From: Candidatus Accumulibacter sp. UBA704
GTDB lineage: Bacteria > Pseudomonadota > Gammaproteobacteria > Burkholderiales > Rhodocyclaceae
DNA length: 44,974 nucleotides
NCBI GenBank assembly: GCA_002304785.1
Contig: DBMG01000066.1
Span: forward strand, 28,223 to 73,196
Direction: 5' to 3'
In this document: positions 41,852 to 44,974 of the stretch, one piece after another
Layout: each line of letters begins with the position of its first letter
How positions within the stretch are numbered: the stretch's first letter is position 1
Made by a program: the position numbers and the translations under genes
The notes under the pieces: generated by a model
Seen by the model: only the letters and a program-made list of their open reading frames with translations
Told to the model about the DNA's origin: nothing
Databases searched by the model: none

Positions 41852-42772
41852 ATGAATGATTACGCAGTTCTGGCCGCCGGGTTTGTCTGTGCCGCCATCG
41901 GCGCCGAACTCTTCGTGCGCGGGGCCGTGGGCCTCGCATTCCTGCTACGTATTGGTCCCGGAATCGTTGGCGCCACCGTCGCGGCATTTGCCACCTCCAG
42001 CCCGGAACTTTCTGTTGCCGTCAGTGCGGCGCTGGCCGGAGTACCGCAAATTGCCTTCGGTGATGTACTCGGGGCGAATATCGTCAATGCGTCGCTGGTC
42101 CTGAGTTCGGCCCTGCTCATCTCGGCGATGCGCTGTCCGCGGGCCAGCATTCGTCGCGATTTCCCGGCGGCTCTTCTGACGCCGGTACTGACCGGCATAC
42201 TGGCAGTCGATGGCGAAATCTCTCGCGGTGATGGCGTCCTGCTGCTGGTCGTGTTCTTGGTCTGGATGTTTCTGACGGTACAGGAAGCACGCAAACAGCG
42301 CAGCGAGACGAAGCCCTCGACCAGCCAGCAGCACGGGGTGCGGTTGATCGTGATTCTGACTGCCGGACTGCTGCTCCTTATTGCGGCCGGCGATCTCATC
42401 GTTTTCAGCGCGAAGGGAATTGCGCGGGCGTTTGGCGTCGGCGAGTTCGTGATCGGGGCGGTCCTCGTGGCCGTGGGAACGACAGTGCCAGAGCTGGCTA
42501 CGACCTTCGTGTCTAAATTGCGTGGTTACGATGACGTCGGGTTAGGGACGGTTCTGGGCAGCATCATTTTCAACGCCTGCTTCATCGTGGCGGTCGCCGC
42601 CATCATCCATCCTATTGTGGTTGACCGGAATGAGGCCTACGTCGCGCTGATGTTCGGCCTGGCCGCGATGCTCTGCGCTTACCCGAACCGGAACGGCGTC
42701 ATTGGCCGGGGGCGTGCCGCTTGGTTGTCGCTGCTGTACGTGTGCTATCTGATGGTCTTGTTGCGGGTGTAA
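41852..42772 (+). CDS. CaCA-family sodium/calcium exchanger-like protein
   Basis: YrbG-type CaCA antiporters exchange Ca2+ or other cations for Na+ or H+. The start at 41852 (MNDYAVLAAGFVCAAIGAEL) gives 306 residues with about ten membrane helices in two inverted repeats. Each has the alpha-repeat signature: VAAFATSSPELSVAV with GDVLGANIVNASL in repeat 1, and AVGTTVPELATTFVSKLRG with GTVLGSIIFNACF in repeat 2. A 34-residue upstream extension in the frame is hydrophilic and is rejected. Ion specificity is not determinable from sequence. It converges on the TRAP permease gene. Confidence 0.95.
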   Translation: MNDYAVLAAGFVCAAIGAELFVRGAVGLAFLLRIGPGIVGATVAAFATSSPELSVAVSAALAGVPQIAFGDVLGANIVNASLVLSSALLISAMRCPRASIRRDFPAALLTPVLTGILAVDGEISRGDGVLLLVVFLVWMFLTVQEARKQRSETKPSTSQQHGVRLIVILTAGLLLLIAAGDLIVFSAKGIARAFGVGEFVIGAVLVAVGTTVPELATTFVSKLRGYDDVGLGTVLGSIIFNACFIVAVAAIIHPIVVDRNEAYVALMFGLAAMLCAYPNRNGVIGRGRAAWLSLLYVCYLMVLLRV

Positions 42773-42783
42773 GAACGGAAGAG

Positions 42784-42801
42784 GGCGGCGTGTTGGCCGC
42801 C
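42784..42801. terminator. Bidirectional hairpin between CaCA and TRAP genes
   Basis: GGCGGC / GCCGCC make a 6-bp stem with a 6-base loop in the 67-bp gap between convergent stops. On the minus strand it is followed by CTCTTCCGTTCTT, moderately U-rich, so it could end the TRAP operon transcript. Confidence 0.42.
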
Positions 42802-42839
42802 ACCCAAACCCGCGGACTACCCGCTTAATTGCGAGTGCT

Positions 42840-44117
42840 TTACCGGAAGTAGTTGGGGAGTGAAGTGGTCAGCCCCGGCACGAACGTGATGGCAACGAGG
42901 ACGGCCACCAGCGGCCAGAGGAAAGGCCAAGTGGCCCTGCAGACCCTGTCGAAGGGCAGGTTGGCCACGCGTGCGGTGATGAACAGCACGATCCCCACTG
43001 GTGGCGTGATCGTGCCGATCATCAGGTTGAGCACAACGACGACACCGAACTGAGTCGGGTCGATACCCAGTGCCATCGCCGGAGGCACCAGGATCGGGAT
43101 CAGGATCAGCATCGCCGAGATGGCCTCCATGAAGCAGCCGACGATCAGCAAGATGACGTTGACCATCAGCAGGTAGCCGATCTTCGAACTCAGCGTGCCG
43201 GTCAGCCAGGCACCGAACTCCTGAGGCAGACGCGACATCGACAGGGCATAGCCGAGCAGCGCCGCGCTCATCACCAGGGCCATCAGGACACCGGTCGTTT
43301 CCACCGTTTCCAGAACCACGCGCGGAATCTCGCGCAGCTTGATGTCGCCGTAATAGAACCCGACCAGCAAGGCATAAAAAGCGGCGACGGCGGCGGACTC
43401 GGTCGGCGTGAAAAAGCCGGTCATCATGCCGCCGAACAGTACGACCGGGCACATCAACGCCGGGAACGCACCGACAAAAGCCTCGCGGATCTCGACAACG
43501 CCGGGTACCGGTGCGCTGGGCAGGTTCTTGCGGATGGCCAGTGCGCGTACCAGTATCATTAGCGCCAGGGCCATCAGCAGTCCCGGGATCACGCCGCCCA
43601 GGAACAGGTTGCCGATCGATGTCTCCGCCGCCACGCCGTAGATGATCATCGGCAGCGAGGGCGGGATGATCGGGCCGATGGTCGCCGATGCCGCGGTGAT
43701 CGCGGCGGCCGTCTCGCCGTCGTAGCCGGCGTCGCGCATGGCCTTGATTTCGATCACGCCAATGCCGCCCGCATCGGCAACGGCCGAGCCGCTCATGCCG
43801 GCGAAGATCACGCTGCCGAAGATGTTGGCATGGCAAAGGCCGCCCTTCCACCAGCCGACACAGACGGTAGCGAAGCGGAAAATGCGCTCGGTGACGCCCG
43901 ACGAATTCATCAGGCTACCCATCAGGATGTACATCGGGGCCGCCAGCAGCGGGAAGCTGTCGGCGGCCTTGGTGAATTTCTGCGGAATGACGATCAAGTC
44001 GATTCCGGCGACGTAGGCGAAGGCCGCGCCGGCCAGCGCCATCAGTACGTAGATCGGCGCACCGGAAAACAGCGCGACAAACCACACGGCCAGGATGATC
44101 AACATTACGCTGGTCAC
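42840..44117 (-). CDS. dctM: TRAP transporter large permease subunit (DctM family)
   Basis: DctM is the ion-coupled transport subunit of tripartite ATP-independent periplasmic transporters, which import C4-dicarboxylates or other organic anions using a Na+ gradient. The 425-residue protein has 11-12 helices and the family features FSGAPIYVLMALAGAAFAY, PLLAAPMYILMGSLMNSSG, GMSGSAVADAGGIGVIEIKAM, IPPSLPMIIYG and the late GTITPPVGIVLF. The start overlaps the dctQ stop by 4 bp. The solute cannot be told from the permease alone. Confidence 0.96.
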   Translation of the reverse strand: MTSVMLIILAVWFVALFSGAPIYVLMALAGAAFAYVAGIDLIVIPQKFTKAADSFPLLAAPMYILMGSLMNSSGVTERIFRFATVCVGWWKGGLCHANIFGSVIFAGMSGSAVADAGGIGVIEIKAMRDAGYDGETAAAITAASATIGPIIPPSLPMIIYGVAAETSIGNLFLGGVIPGLLMALALMILVRALAIRKNLPSAPVPGVVEIREAFVGAFPALMCPVVLFGGMMTGFFTPTESAAVAAFYALLVGFYYGDIKLREIPRVVLETVETTGVLMALVMSAALLGYALSMSRLPQEFGAWLTGTLSSKIGYLLMVNVILLIVGCFMEAISAMLILIPILVPPAMALGIDPTQFGVVVVLNLMIGTITPPVGIVLFITARVANLPFDRVCRATWPFLWPLVAVLVAITFVPGLTTSLPNYFR

Positions 44118-44605
44118 AGGACGATCTCCTTGCGGGAGGAACGTCCGCCAAACTGTGCCACCAAGTCGCAGCTGACTACCACGAGGGTGGCCAGCGCCGA
44201 AACCGGAATGATCAGGTACACCACCCAGAAATCAAAAAATAGCGTAACCGTCTCGATTTCCAGGTTGTTCTGCACCAGCCGCCACCCCTTTACCATGAAA
44301 ATCAGGGCGAAGACGATAACCAGTAAATCGGCAAAGATTCCCAGCGCCCGCTTCTGCAGCGGACCGGAACGGTCGATGACAAGAGAGATATGGATGTGCG
44401 ACTTACGCTGGTTGGCGATCACCCAGCCGAGAAAAGCGACCCAGATGAAAACGTAACGCGCGAGTTCCTCACTCCATACCAGAGGTTCGAAGAACTTGCG
44501 CGCCACCACTTGGGCCAGAACCAGCAGACACATGCCGACGAACAGCACGATGCCGGTTCCGTGCAGCACCTTGAGTGCCGCACGGGAAATGCGATCGATC
44601 GGCAT
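44114..44605 (-). CDS. dctQ: TRAP transporter small permease subunit (DctQ family)
   Basis: DctQ is the four-helix small subunit that pairs with DctM. The 163-residue protein has four hydrophobic helices (LHGTGIVLFVGMCLLVLAQV; YVFIWVAFLGWVIANQ; LGIFADLLVIVFALIFMVKG; FWVVYLIIPVSALATLVVV). It also has the family stretch WSEELARYVFIWVAFLG followed by a HIHI-type segment (KSHIHISLV). It lies between dctP (15 bp upstream) and dctM (4-bp overlap), the usual dctP-dctQ-dctM order. Confidence 0.95.
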   Translation of the reverse strand: MPIDRISRAALKVLHGTGIVLFVGMCLLVLAQVVARKFFEPLVWSEELARYVFIWVAFLGWVIANQRKSHIHISLVIDRSGPLQKRALGIFADLLVIVFALIFMVKGWRLVQNNLEIETVTLFFDFWVVYLIIPVSALATLVVVSCDLVAQFGGRSSRKEIVL

Positions 44606-44620
44606 GCGTCCCCCGACGAC

Positions 44621-44974
44621 TTACTTCATGTTGGCGATGGAGTCGAAGGTGCCCTTGCCCCACTTGGCTTCGAACTTGGCGGGAACGACGGCCATCGTGG
44701 CCTTGCGGAAGGATTCCACATCGGGCTGGATGATCGTCACGCCGGCGGCCTTGAATTCATCCAGCAGCGCCACTTCCTGTTTCTGGATTTCCGCGTCGGC
44801 CCAGGCCATGTGCGTCTTCAGCGCATCCTCGACGATCTTGCGGTCGGCCGCGGGAATCTTCTGCCAGAAGGCGTCGTTCACCACCACCAGGCGCGGCGTC
44901 ATGATGTGGCCGGTGAGGATGATGTATTTCTGCACTTCGTGGAACTTGCCCGATTTGATCGTCGGCAGCGGATT
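44621..44974 (-). CDS. dctP: TRAP transporter substrate-binding protein (DctP family, partial)
   Basis: DctP-type proteins are the periplasmic solute receptors of TRAP systems. The frame is open to the right edge, so only the last 117 residues are present, starting NPLPTIKSGKFHEVQKYI. This is the conserved C-terminal half of the binding fold (LTGHIMTPRLVVVNDAFWQKI, then the long helix region WADAEIQKQEVALLDEF), ending in a Lys. The ligand-anchoring Arg and the signal peptide lie outside the window. The gene leads the dctPQM transport operon. Confidence 0.93.
   Translation of the reverse strand, partial: NPLPTIKSGKFHEVQKYIILTGHIMTPRLVVVNDAFWQKIPAADRKIVEDALKTHMAWADAEIQKQEVALLDEFKAAGVTIIQPDVESFRKATMAVVPAKFEAKWGKGTFDSIANMK

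Noticed and set aside
42817..43851. Arg/Gly/Asp-rich 344-codon minus-strand frame overlapping dctM in another frame
   Set aside because: It lies inside the TRAP permease gene, is repetitive in Arg, Asp and Gly, and has no membrane pattern or domain.
1..44974. CRISPR arrays, insertion sequences, prophage genes, tRNA and rRNA genes
   Set aside because: No regularly spaced direct repeats, transposase or integrase frames, or tRNA/rRNA-like sequences were seen when reading the window.

Overview
The window is about 45 kb of GC-rich chromosomal DNA spanning the replication origin of a Gram-negative bacterium, most likely a betaproteobacterium related to the Rhodocyclales. That placement is inference from gene content and order: dnaA-dnaN-gyrB-oxyR, rpmH-rnpA-yidD-yidC-mnmE, a LysM protein-dprA-smg-topoisomerase III block, ubiUVT for oxygen-independent ubiquinone synthesis, and a DctPQM-type TRAP transporter. 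I see no insertion sequence, prophage, CRISPR array, tRNA or rRNA gene. Genes are closely packed and the content is mostly core metabolism and housekeeping.

Layout. 1-3565: the 3' part of metH, then murB. 3573-6418: an unrecognised 304-residue protein, a cation diffusion facilitator and an overlapping secreted S1/P1-type nuclease. 6409-8767: htpX, fmt and def on the minus strand. 8971-14381: LysM protein, dprA, smg and a type IA topoisomerase of the TopB (III) class on the plus strand. 14445-20680: oxyR, gyrB, dnaN and dnaA, transcribed in the order dnaA to oxyR on the minus strand. 21008-24795: rpmH, rnpA, yidD, yidC, mnmE on the plus strand. 24857-34517: a TSUP permease, a compact minus-strand run (rapZ, a NusG-domain-II protein, a Gx-family membrane protein, ubiX, a LON-domain protein), an M20 amidohydrolase, a degenerate REC/GGDEF protein, a crotonase, an alpha/beta hydrolase, a DMT permease and a YajD-like HNH protein. 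34535-40944: ubiT, ubiV, ubiU, an SDR oxidoreductase, dsbA, a SPOR protein and argS, all minus strand. 41019-44974: a DUF554 membrane protein, a CaCA-type exchanger and a TRAP transporter whose binding-protein gene runs off the right edge.

Origin and segregation. The dnaN-dnaA gap (19074-19288) carries five DnaA-box-like 9-mers, two of them perfect, beside an AT-rich stretch, and one more perfect box lies between dnaA and rpmH. A perfect 16-bp parS palindrome lies between the topoisomerase gene and oxyR, and a 15/16 copy lies between gyrB and dnaN. A third parS-like sequence is inside ubiX, but the conserved codons there can explain it. The parAB genes are not in the window, and mnmE is not followed by mnmG-rsmG-parAB.

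Most interesting points. (1) A near-consensus FNR/Anr box is placed about 41 bp upstream of the predicted start of ubiUVT transcription, which fits anaerobic control of O2-independent ubiquinone synthesis. (2) A NusG-II/Gx pair resembling the EetA/EetB proteins of Gram-positive extracellular electron transfer loci is tightly overlapped with rapZ and ubiX. (3) A metal exporter overlaps the gene for a zinc-dependent secreted nuclease. (4) A receiver-GGDEF protein has lost both its phosphoacceptor Asp and its GGDEF residues.
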